From positions 1 to 46,931 of the forward strand of contig JANYIN010000065.1 of NCBI GenBank assembly GCA_025362035.1: DNA of 46,931 bases, given 5' to 3'. This document shows, piece after piece, positions 34,949-42,504 of this stretch. The notes under the pieces are model-generated. The model had not been told where the DNA came from and made no database searches. It saw only the letters and a program-made list of their open reading frames with translations. The number at the start of each line of letters is the position of its first letter. Position 1 is the first letter of the stretch. The translations under genes and the position numbers were made by a program. Source of the DNA: Gemmatimonadaceae bacterium (lineage in GTDB: Bacteria; Gemmatimonadota; Gemmatimonadetes; Gemmatimonadales; Gemmatimonadaceae).

Positions 34949-36464
34949 GCACGTCGAGGTCCAGCGGATACAGATTGTGCCGTGCCGGATCCGCCAGGCC
35001 GGCGATGTTTCGTGGGGCAATCGAGCGCGATACCCAGGTCGCATAGCGCTCGCGGTCGTCCGCGCTTCCGGTGTGGCTGCGACCGCCGGTAATCTGTCGA
35101 AGCCGACGAAGGGCGTGCGCCGGTAGCGGTTCCAGTACCGGGTCGCCCACGCCGATGAAGCCGCTCCACGCCGCGTCGTCATCCGGCGCAAGTCGCTGGC
35201 GGACCTCACTGAATGAGACGGTCCCGAAATAGATCATCGCGTGAGCGGCGAAGAGATCGAAATGGGCCATCGCCTCATACGCACCGGCAACCAGCCAGTC
35301 GATCTGATCCGCTTCGGCGGAAAGTAGCGCGTCGTATCGCGTGAGCTCGTCAGCGCGTGGAGCGTGTCGGCCGCGCGCGTCCGGTTCGAAACACAGCGCC
35401 AGTCGCTCGACGGCTCGGAGGCTCCACGAGATGCCTGTGGAGAACAGCGGGTCCACGAATGCGTACGCGTGCGGTAGGAGCGCCCATCGCTCACCCACCG
35501 CGCGCGTAAGGCGGTGTTGGATGCCAGCGTGAAACGCGAGCGGCATGCGCGGCGTGGCATGTGCGAACGCACTGCCGATGGAGGGATAGCGAGCGAGCAA
35601 TGTGCGCCAGTGAACGTCCGGCGCGTCCGATGAGGACAGCTTCAGGCCGGCGAGCCCGCGCGGCGTGAGCGCGAACCCCGCGCTCGTGACTCCGTCGTCG
35701 AACCGAAGGCAGTAGGCCCAACCCTCGTCGATCAGATGATGCACCGCCGCACAATCCTCCGGATATGGTCCTTCTGGTAAGCCGGGGACGACGTCGCTCA
35801 ACTTGCGTACGCCGCTGAAGTGTCCGAACACCAGCGCCGAGCGCGTCTCCGTACGACTCAAGCCCGAAGGAATGGAGAACTGGCGCGCCAGGAACCCGCC
35901 GGGCCCCGATGCGTCGATCACGAAGTCCGCCTGCAACTCGAACGACGAGCCGTTCCGCTGCCCACTGAGGCGCATCCCCGTCGGCCCCGCTTCCGCAGCA
36001 GTCAGCTCGACGTGGTCACGATAGTCGACGCCGGCGGCGACCGCCTCGCGAACAAAATGGTGGTCGACGTCGGCACGATACCAGTGCGTATCGGACGTGG
36101 CATCGTTCGGACTGGCCGCGACGAGCAGGCGTTCTGAATCCAGTCCGCGATCAGCGAACGTCTCCTCCGGGTGGTGGCGATAGAACGTGAATCCCCGCTT
36201 CAACCCGCGACGAACGGCGGGAAAGTGTTCGAGCCAGCGCCCGTGCGCCGCCAAGCGGTAACAGTCGGCGAGTCCATACCGGCAGCCAAGGCGCTCGAGC
36301 GACAAGTTGGCGAGCGGCGTTGTCGATTCGCCGATGGCGAACCGTGGATGTGACCCGCGCTCGATCAGTACGACGTCGTAGCCCATCACTGCCAGGACGC
36401 GCGCGAGGAGAGACCCGGCGTAGCCGCTGCCGATGACCGCGACCTCGCAACGACGCGCTGTCAT
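34794..36464 (-). CDS. FAD-dependent oxidoreductase, flavin-dependent halogenase-like
   Basis: A 556-residue flavoprotein. The FAD motif VAVIGSGYAGSLLARVL (~8-24) is followed by IGESTTP (~44-50), a signature of flavin-dependent halogenases and related monooxygenases. The second FAD contact appears as AFVDPLFSTGISWSLRAVERL. The halogenase WxWxIP motif is replaced by GWAYCLRFDDG, so halogenation is not assured; a monooxygenase or oxidative decarboxylase role is as likely. The ATG at 36464 overlaps the radical SAM stop by four bases (ATGA). Its 3' end overlaps the RnfD-like gene on the other strand by 155 bases. Together with the two upstream genes it suggests modification of a small molecule or peptide. 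Confidence 0.85.
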   Translation of the reverse strand: MTARRCEVAVIGSGYAGSLLARVLAVMGYDVVLIERGSHPRFAIGESTTPLANLSLERLGCRYGLADCYRLAAHGRWLEHFPAVRRGLKRGFTFYRHHPEETFADRGLDSERLLVAASPNDATSDTHWYRADVDHHFVREAVAAGVDYRDHVELTAAEAGPTGMRLSGQRNGSSFELQADFVIDASGPGGFLARQFSIPSGLSRTETRSALVFGHFSGVRKLSDVVPGLPEGPYPEDCAAVHHLIDEGWAYCLRFDDGVTSAGFALTPRGLAGLKLSSSDAPDVHWRTLLARYPSIGSAFAHATPRMPLAFHAGIQHRLTRAVGERWALLPHAYAFVDPLFSTGISWSLRAVERLALCFEPDARGRHAPRADELTRYDALLSAEADQIDWLVAGAYEAMAHFDLFAAHAMIYFGTVSFSEVRQRLAPDDDAAWSGFIGVGDPVLEPLPAHALRRLRQITGGRSHTGSADDRERYATWVSRSIAPRNIAGLADPARHNLYPLDLDVLMRRHALLGMTRDQVRQALPALRGMSPEPVFRDRRAEDRSTLPPAPPSPAP

Positions 36465-37411
36465 GCCTCGCACACCGAGCAATCGACGCGTGGCTCCGCA
36501 ATGCCGGAGGCGTTTTGGCGACGCAGCCGGCCGATGCGCGCCTCTCCACACGATGCACAGGTGGGGAGACGATGAAGGTCCCAGAGGTCGGCGGTCACCA
36601 CAGTGTGCGTCAGGTGCAGACATCCGTCGAGCGCGGCCTCCAGCTGGCGCAAGGTGGGCGGCGCGAAGTGACCGAGCGACTGGAGCCGCTCCATTTCACC
36701 GTTGCCGCCACGGACCGGAATGATCGAGGCGAACGACGCGCCCCGCTGGGCCGCGTACTCCACGGTGCGCACCGCCCATTCGACCGCCTCTTCGGCCGGT
36801 ACGTACGGCGCGCCCAGGAGCACGAAGACGCGTAAGTCCATCTGATTGTCGGACAGAAAGTGCGCTGCCCGGTCGAATTGGGCGAGGTCGAGGCGCTTGT
36901 TGAGCTGCGCTGCCGCCGTGGGATGTATCGTCTCGAGCCCGACCGCGACTTCGAGGCGTCCAGGGATCCGCTGCGCGAAATCGAGCGCGAGCGTACCGAC
37001 GGTGTTGGCATGCGATTCGACCGTCACACCTGCGAACGGCGCGGCCAGCTCGGCGATGGCCGGCACGTCGACCGCGGGGACGGCGCGCCGGTCGAAGAAG
37101 TTGCTGGCGTTGTAGAGTTTCAGGCGGTCCGGACGCGGCGATCCCGCCTGAACTTCGCGGAGCACGTCCGACACTTGCTGGGTCACGGCGCCCGGGGGCG
37201 TGGGACCGTCGATGGTCCAGCGCCAGAGATCGCAGAAGGAGCAGGTGAACGGACACTCCGCACCCGCAAGGAACACCGTCAGGGCGAATTCGATTCGACC
37301 GTCCGGCCTGCGCTCCTCTTCGACAATCGACCCGTGCGCTTTCCACGGGTTCACGGCCGGCTTTGGAGTTCGCAGCCCGCGAATGCGTCGGTCGGTGTCT
37401 GACCCGCTCAC
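36461..37411 (-). CDS. Radical SAM protein with C-terminal CxxC pairs
   Basis: A 316-residue radical S-adenosylmethionine enzyme. The cluster-binding motif is CPFTCSFC with Cys at 53, 57 and 60. The central pattern (LKLYNASNFFDRRAVP, then VTVESHANTV and VAVGLETIHPTAAAQLNKRLDLAQF) is close to the uncharacterised TIGR01210-type family, distantly related to Elp3 and MiaB-like barrels. The C terminus carries TCASCG and DCSVCEA, two CxxC pairs that may bind zinc or an auxiliary iron-sulfur cluster. No peptide-recognition RRE domain is visible. It is joined to the asparagine-synthetase-like gene and to the flavoprotein gene by four-base overlaps, so the three should act in one pathway. The reaction is unknown. 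Confidence 0.85.
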   Translation of the reverse strand: MSGSDTDRRIRGLRTPKPAVNPWKAHGSIVEEERRPDGRIEFALTVFLAGAECPFTCSFCDLWRWTIDGPTPPGAVTQQVSDVLREVQAGSPRPDRLKLYNASNFFDRRAVPAVDVPAIAELAAPFAGVTVESHANTVGTLALDFAQRIPGRLEVAVGLETIHPTAAAQLNKRLDLAQFDRAAHFLSDNQMDLRVFVLLGAPYVPAEEAVEWAVRTVEYAAQRGASFASIIPVRGGNGEMERLQSLGHFAPPTLRQLEAALDGCLHLTHTVVTADLWDLHRLPTCASCGEARIGRLRRQNASGIAEPRVDCSVCEA

Positions 37412-38739
37412 ACGCCCGAAGCGTGGAGCACTTGGAAGTGTCGCCGGTATCGAGCCTCGTTTTGTGGTCCGAGCCGGGAGACCTGCTCGGCAGGCACTGA
37501 TCCATGCTGAAATCGGCGCTTTGGGAACACCGGCATCTCGAGGCCGAGCACGGACCGGATGCCGGCCGCGACGATCTCACCTTTCAGAGCGTAGAGCCGC
37601 TCGTGCGATCCCTGTGTCAGTTCGGCGAACGGAATCGCTTCCGCCACGGCGATGACGGACGGGCGGGTATAGGGACTGAAGCCCTCGAATCCGTACTCGC
37701 GCGCACAGGCGTAGCTACGGACACACCCTCGGCTGTACCCGCCCGAGTAGGTCAGCGAGTGCTTGATGGAGTCCACGCCCCAGCCCTCCTGGTACAGCAT
37801 CCGATTGTTGACGACGCTCCGGATGGTCAACTCGCTGTTCTCCTCGATGGGATAGTCCTTGAGGTTCTCGTCACCGCCGTCGCCGTCCACGAACAGGCGC
37901 CACGTTGGGTAGCGCTCGCGAATGGCCGCGAGCAGCCCGAGACTCACGGCCGCGCATTCCACGTCCAGCGGCTTGTAGTCCTCAATGACGGCCACGGCAC
38001 GCAGGGGATCCAGTGCACTGGAGGGGACGTCGATGATTTCGCCCAGCATCTCGAGCTGTGAATGCCGCAGAAACTCGCGCGCCTGGCGCGCGTCGTCTCC
38101 TGCGCCGTCCACGCTGAGCGTGAACGCCTTGAGACGGGCGGGCGACTGTCCGTTGTTCAACAGGAGTTTGTACAGGCAAAGCAGCACAGCGCCGCTGTCG
38201 ATGCCGCCGGAAAACATGACGGCCAGCGGAGCCGCGGGCTCTTGGGCGGCGAGCCAGCGTCGGAGCTCTTCATAGACGGCTTCGACGTACTGACGACCGA
38301 TGAGGGCGAGATTTGGCGGCAACGTACCGCGTGGCGGGTCGAAGAAGCGCCGGTGCACCGGATTCGGGTCGGGACACCCGACCAGACGCAGCGTCGTCAC
38401 GTGGTGGGCCGGCACCATGCGGGTGTAGCTCGGGTGGAACTGGTCCGACCATCCGTGACGCGCGAGCTCCGCGGCGATTTCGTCAATGCGCTCCGCGACG
38501 ATCAGTACCGGTCCTTCGGCGGCCTTCGCAAGGAAATAGCGAAGGGGGCGGTCGAGGCTTCGCGCCAGCAGCACGCGGTCTTCCTCCTGGGCCACGAGCG
38601 CGAAGGAGCCATCGATGTCCAGCACAGCGCCCGCGTCGGCGTCGAGAAGTCTTCGTTGGGCGTCCACTTCATCCGACCGCCAGAATCGCTGGGAGTCCCG
38701 AGGAATCAGGTTGATGACGCGGGCAATGGGATAGGTCAT
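37408..38739 (-). CDS. Asparagine synthetase-related protein lacking the glutaminase cysteine
   Basis: A 443-residue enzyme of the AsnB fold. The N-terminal half keeps the scaffold (IDGSFALVAQEEDRVLLARS, then DRPLRYF) but begins MTYPIARVIN, with no Cys at position 2, so glutamine hydrolysis is not expected. The synthetase half has the ATP PP-loop FSGGIDSG (~176-183) and DGDGGDEN (~285-292). Relatives lacking the Cys include beta-lactam synthetases, which form amide bonds by adenylating a carboxylate; lasso-peptide cyclases share the fold. The start at 38739 best fits the fold; ATG 38763 is an alternative. It heads an operon with a radical SAM enzyme and a flavoprotein. The substrate is unknown. 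Confidence 0.82.
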   Translation of the reverse strand: MTYPIARVINLIPRDSQRFWRSDEVDAQRRLLDADAGAVLDIDGSFALVAQEEDRVLLARSLDRPLRYFLAKAAEGPVLIVAERIDEIAAELARHGWSDQFHPSYTRMVPAHHVTTLRLVGCPDPNPVHRRFFDPPRGTLPPNLALIGRQYVEAVYEELRRWLAAQEPAAPLAVMFSGGIDSGAVLLCLYKLLLNNGQSPARLKAFTLSVDGAGDDARQAREFLRHSQLEMLGEIIDVPSSALDPLRAVAVIEDYKPLDVECAAVSLGLLAAIRERYPTWRLFVDGDGGDENLKDYPIEENSELTIRSVVNNRMLYQEGWGVDSIKHSLTYSGGYSRGCVRSYACAREYGFEGFSPYTRPSVIAVAEAIPFAELTQGSHERLYALKGEIVAAGIRSVLGLEMPVFPKRRFQHGSVPAEQVSRLGPQNEARYRRHFQVLHASGV

Positions 38740-39264
38740 GGAAGGCCGAGGCTGAGGAGTCATGTGCGGCGCGGAGCGAAACCCGTTGCGGCGAGGTCGC
38801 GAGAGGGCGCGGTCCACCCTCAAGCCGATTCGCGGCGCGAGCATACCTGCAAACTATCCAATCGGCCCGCCGACCATGAGGTACGGGCGGGTGCCCCGGA
38901 CGGCCAACGGTGACATCGCTGGTACCGTCCGGTCTTGACAACATTGCCCGCAAGAAGTAATTGAGGTCGTCCGAGTTGCGCGGCGATGCGCCACTCGGGT
39001 TGGCGATTTGAGGCGAGAGTCTGCTCGCCTTCCCTTCAACGGGATTCTTGTACGCGGCCGCTTCCCTCCTGCGCTTTGCCGCTGTGTGGTTCGTCCTGGA
39101 CCGGCCCCGCTAATTCATGCGACCTGCCGGGACGGGTGCTTCCGCCGTTCCCAGATGGGCCCCGCGGCAGCTATCCGCATGCGGCCCCCAGGAGTTCCTG
39201 ACGTACGGCTTCGCTTCGAGATGCAAAGCTTGAACACCATGCAACAACCCGGAGGATAGAACGC
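38740..39264. other. 525-base intergenic region between AsnB-like and susC genes
   Basis: This is the longest stretch without a supported gene. On the plus strand a good -35-like TTGACA lies at 38935-38940, but the -10 region after it (TAATTG at 38958-38963) is poor; it would give susC a leader of about 290 bases. On the minus strand GATAGTTTG (38850-38858) is a possible -10 for the AsnB-like operon. A minus-strand frame of 61 codons (38854-39039) encodes an Arg-rich peptide with CGQCC; its coding status is doubtful. I see no riboswitch that I recognise. Confidence 0.4.
39251..39256 (+). promoter_or_regulatory. Shine-Dalgarno of susC
   Basis: GGAGGA lies eight bases before the ATG at 39265. 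It is one of the few strong ribosome-binding sites in the window, where most genes rely on overlap with the preceding gene, and it fixes the susC start. Confidence 0.8.
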
Positions 39265-42200
39265 ATGCGCTTCATTGGGAGGAGTGTCATACAAACGACT
39301 CTGCGCGGAATGCTGCTTACCGCGGTTCTGAGCGGAGCGGCCTCGGCTCAACCAAGGCCCGTGGCCGGCACGGTGTCCTCGCCATCCGGCGGCCCGCTTG
39401 TGGGAGTCGTCGTTCGCGTCAAGGGGACAGAAACCCGCGCGACGACGGGCCAGAATGGGCGGTTCTTCATTACGGCGCCCGGAGACGGAGTCCTGAGTTT
39501 TACGCACGTCGGTCGGCATCCAGTGGACGTCGCGATTGGCGGCAACAACACCGTGAACGTCACGATGGCGCCCATTGCCTATCTGGAAGAGGTGCTGGTG
39601 ACCGCGTACACGGAACAGCGGCGAGCCGATATCACTGGGGCCGTCGCCAGCGTGAACGTTGAAAGCGCGGACCGGCAGACCTCGGCCAGTATCCTCCAGC
39701 GGCTGGACGCTGCGGTCCCCGGCATAACTGTCGCCACGAGCGGGTCGCCCGGCGCACGTGCTACGGTTCGAATCCGCGGCATCAGTTCCTTTCAGAACAA
39801 TGATCCGCTGTATGTCGTCGACGGCACACCGGTACAGGATTCCTACGTCAATTTTCTGAACCCCGACGATATCACCTCCATCCAGGTTCTGAAGGACGCA
39901 TCGGCCGCATCCATCTACGGCTCGCGCGCCAGTAATGGCGTGATCGTCATCGAGACGACGAAGCGGGGAGAAGCAGGACCGCCACGGAGCACGCTGCGGG
40001 TGCGCACCGGCATCGCCCGACCCATCCGCGGTTATGATGATTTCCTCATCACCAACTCGCTGGACTACTTCCAGGTAGAAAAGCAGAGCTATCTCAACGC
40101 GGGCCTGCCGGTTCCGAGCAACATTTTCGGAGACCCGAACAACCCGACGATCCCCGCCTACATCTTCGCAGCGCCCGGCACAGTGACCGGCACCGACCAA
40201 TATGGCCGGCCCACCTCGGTCAACACCGCCAAATACTCCTACCCCAACAGTCTGATCATGCCCGGGAGCGCCGGCACCGATTGGTGGAAGGCCGTCTTTG
40301 GACCGGCGTCCTTGGGGGACTACAACCTGGATGTCAGCGGTGGCAGCTCGGAAAATGCGTACAACGTCTCCTTCAATTACTTCAATCAGGACGGCACGGC
40401 GAAGTACAATAATTTCCAACGGGGCAGTGTTCGCGTCAACACGTCGTTCACCCGGGGCAAGGTGGATTTCGGTGAAAACATCGCGCTGTCACTCGACCGG
40501 CATTACGGCGGACTTCCGGATGATCCGGGTGGCTACGCGGAAGACGGCATTCTTGGCAAGAACATCCTGATGCAGCCCGTCATCCCGTTGTACGACATCA
40601 ACGGCAATTATGCGGGCGGCAAGTCTACCGGCCTGGGCAACCAAGCCAATCCGCTCAAGGAAGCCTTTTTCGCGAAGGACAACATCGCCAAGAACAATCG
40701 GGTCTTCGGTAATGTGTTTGCCGGCCTCGACCTGACCCACGCGCTCGCCTTCAAGACCAGACTTGGGTTCAGCCTCGCGCAGGGCGCATTCGCGGGGTTC
40801 GGTCCAATCTTTCCGGAGAACGCGGAAGCGACGTTCATCAATTCCATCAATGAGAACACGAGCCAATCAACTGATTGGACCTGGACGAACACCATGCGGT
40901 ACGTCAAAGCTGTGAACGACCACTCCTTTGACTTTCTGGTGGGAGAGGAGGCCAACGCCAACACCAACCGGTTCATCACGGCGTCGATGTCCAACCTCCT
41001 CTCCGACGACGTGGCCTCCAGATATCTGCAGGACGCCCTCGGTGACCCCAGCACGAAGAATGTGTCCAGCAGCGGCGGTCAGAGCGCCCTGTTGTCGTAT
41101 TTTGGAAAGGCCGGGTACAATTACGCCGACAAGTACGTGGCGAGCGTCACCATCCGAAAGGATGGTTCGTCGCGGCTTGGGCCAACCAACAAGTGGGGAA
41201 CGTTCCCGGCGTTCGGTCTGGGATGGAGAATCTCGAAGGAGCCCTTCCTGGCAAACAACAAGACGTTCTCCGACGTCATGCTGCGCTATGGGTGGGGCGT
41301 CACCGGAAACCAGCTCATCCCGCCCGGACGCATCGTCTCGCAATTCGGTGGCGACCGCGGCGATACGTTCTACGATATCGGAGGAGGCAGCAGCGGCCTG
41401 GTGGCGGGCTTCCGCCAGACGTCGCTTGGGAACCCGAACCTGAAGTGGGAAGAGAATCGATCCCAGAACCTGGGTACGGACATCGCGATGTTCAACGGCA
41501 ACGTCAACGTCGTGGTCGACGTGTACAAACGCGAAACGAGCAATCTGCTGTACAACCCGGCCACCCCCGCCACGGCAGGCATCGCGGCGCCGCCGATCGT
41601 CAATATCGGTCAGATGAAGAACACGGGCATTGATTTCTCCATCGGTCACCAGGCGGCGAGCTGGAACGTGACCGTCAACGGAAGCCACTACAAGAACGAG
41701 ATCGTGTCCATCGACGGAGTCCAGAACTTCTTTTACGGCCCGATCGCGACGCGTTTTGGAAATCAGGTCATCAACAAGGTTGGCTATCCGATCGGCTCGT
41801 TCTACGGCTATGTCGCGGATGGTTTCTTCAAGGATGCGGCCGACGTGGCGAGCAGTCCGAAACAGGACGGCGCTGCGCCGGGCCGGATCAAGTTCCGTGA
41901 CGTCAATGGCGACGGAAAGATCGATCTTGCAGACCGGACGGTGATCGGCAGTCCGCATCCGGATTTCACGGGCAGCCTCGATATGGGAATACGGCGCGGC
42001 CTGTGGGACGTGAACGCCACCGTATTCACCTCGCACGGGAACAAGATCTTCGACGTGCAAAAGGAGTTCTACATCTTCCAGAACTTCTCCACGAACGTCC
42101 GGCAGGATCTGCTGGCCAACTCGTGGACCCCCACGAACCAGAACGCGCTGTACCCGCGGCTGGACGTGAGCGACAACTACAGCCACGCGATCAGCAGTTT

Positions 42201-42474
42201 CTACGTGGAAGACGGGTCGTACACCAGGCTGCGCAACGTGCAAATCGGGTACAGCGTTCCGGCCACCCTGGCACGGTGGATATCGGCCTCCAGAATCTAT
42301 TTGCAGGCAGAGAACCTGTTCACCATCACCGGTTACAGAGGGCTCGATCCGTCACTGCCAGCGGCAAACGTCACGGGAGCGGCCGGAGACGTGCGAGATC
42401 AGTATCGCGGCGTTGACCGCGGTTCATATCCCACCAGCCGGACGTTCAGTGTTGGCCTCGTCGGCTCGTTCTAA
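39265..42474 (+). CDS. SusC/RagA family TonB-linked outer-membrane protein
   Basis: A 1069-residue outer-membrane importer. A signal peptide (~1-28, ending ASAQ) is followed by a carboxypeptidase-D regulatory-like domain (~30-105, with PLVGVVVRVKGT and ATTGQNGRFFI). The SusC plug follows, with EEVLVTAYTEQRRADITGAV, VRIRGISSFQNNDPLYVVDGTP and KDASAASIYGSRASNGVIVIETTK. The remainder is a 22-strand-type barrel ending in an aromatic residue (VGLVGSF). SusC partners with a SusD lipoprotein lid; the substrate (glycan or peptide) cannot be read from sequence. No TonB, sugar hydrolase or ECF sigma gene lies inside the window. The strong Shine-Dalgarno at 39251-39256 supports this start. Confidence 0.95.
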   Translation: MRFIGRSVIQTTLRGMLLTAVLSGAASAQPRPVAGTVSSPSGGPLVGVVVRVKGTETRATTGQNGRFFITAPGDGVLSFTHVGRHPVDVAIGGNNTVNVTMAPIAYLEEVLVTAYTEQRRADITGAVASVNVESADRQTSASILQRLDAAVPGITVATSGSPGARATVRIRGISSFQNNDPLYVVDGTPVQDSYVNFLNPDDITSIQVLKDASAASIYGSRASNGVIVIETTKRGEAGPPRSTLRVRTGIARPIRGYDDFLITNSLDYFQVEKQSYLNAGLPVPSNIFGDPNNPTIPAYIFAAPGTVTGTDQYGRPTSVNTAKYSYPNSLIMPGSAGTDWWKAVFGPASLGDYNLDVSGGSSENAYNVSFNYFNQDGTAKYNNFQRGSVRVNTSFTRGKVDFGENIALSLDRHYGGLPDDPGGYAEDGILGKNILMQPVIPLYDINGNYAGGKSTGLGNQANPLKEAFFAKDNIAKNNRVFGNVFAGLDLTHALAFKTRLGFSLAQGAFAGFGPIFPENAEATFINSINENTSQSTDWTWTNTMRYVKAVNDHSFDFLVGEEANANTNRFITASMSNLLSDDVASRYLQDALGDPSTKNVSSSGGQSALLSYFGKAGYNYADKYVASVTIRKDGSSRLGPTNKWGTFPAFGLGWRISKEPFLANNKTFSDVMLRYGWGVTGNQLIPPGRIVSQFGGDRGDTFYDIGGGSSGLVAGFRQTSLGNPNLKWEENRSQNLGTDIAMFNGNVNVVVDVYKRETSNLLYNPATPATAGIAAPPIVNIGQMKNTGIDFSIGHQAASWNVTVNGSHYKNEIVSIDGVQNFFYGPIATRFGNQVINKVGYPIGSFYGYVADGFFKDAADVASSPKQDGAAPGRIKFRDVNGDGKIDLADRTVIGSPHPDFTGSLDMGIRRGLWDVNATVFTSHGNKIFDVQKEFYIFQNFSTNVRQDLLANSWTPTNQNALYPRLDVSDNYSHAISSFYVEDGSYTRLRNVQIGYSVPATLARWISASRIYLQAENLFTITGYRGLDPSLPAANVTGAAGDVRDQYRGVDRGSYPTSRTFSVGLVGSF

Positions 42475-42490
42475 CGAATCGCCTCTTACC

Positions 42491-42496
42491 AGGAAG
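42491..42496 (+). promoter_or_regulatory. Shine-Dalgarno of susD
   Basis: AGGAAG lies eight bases upstream of the susD ATG at 42505, within the 30-base gap after susC, consistent with a two-gene transcript translated from independent sites. Confidence 0.65.
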
Positions 42497-42504
42497 ACGC
42501 AACG

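Noticed and set aside
40867-42243. 458-codon minus-strand frame inside susC
   Set aside because: SusC barrel sequence on the plus strand is continuous and matches the family.
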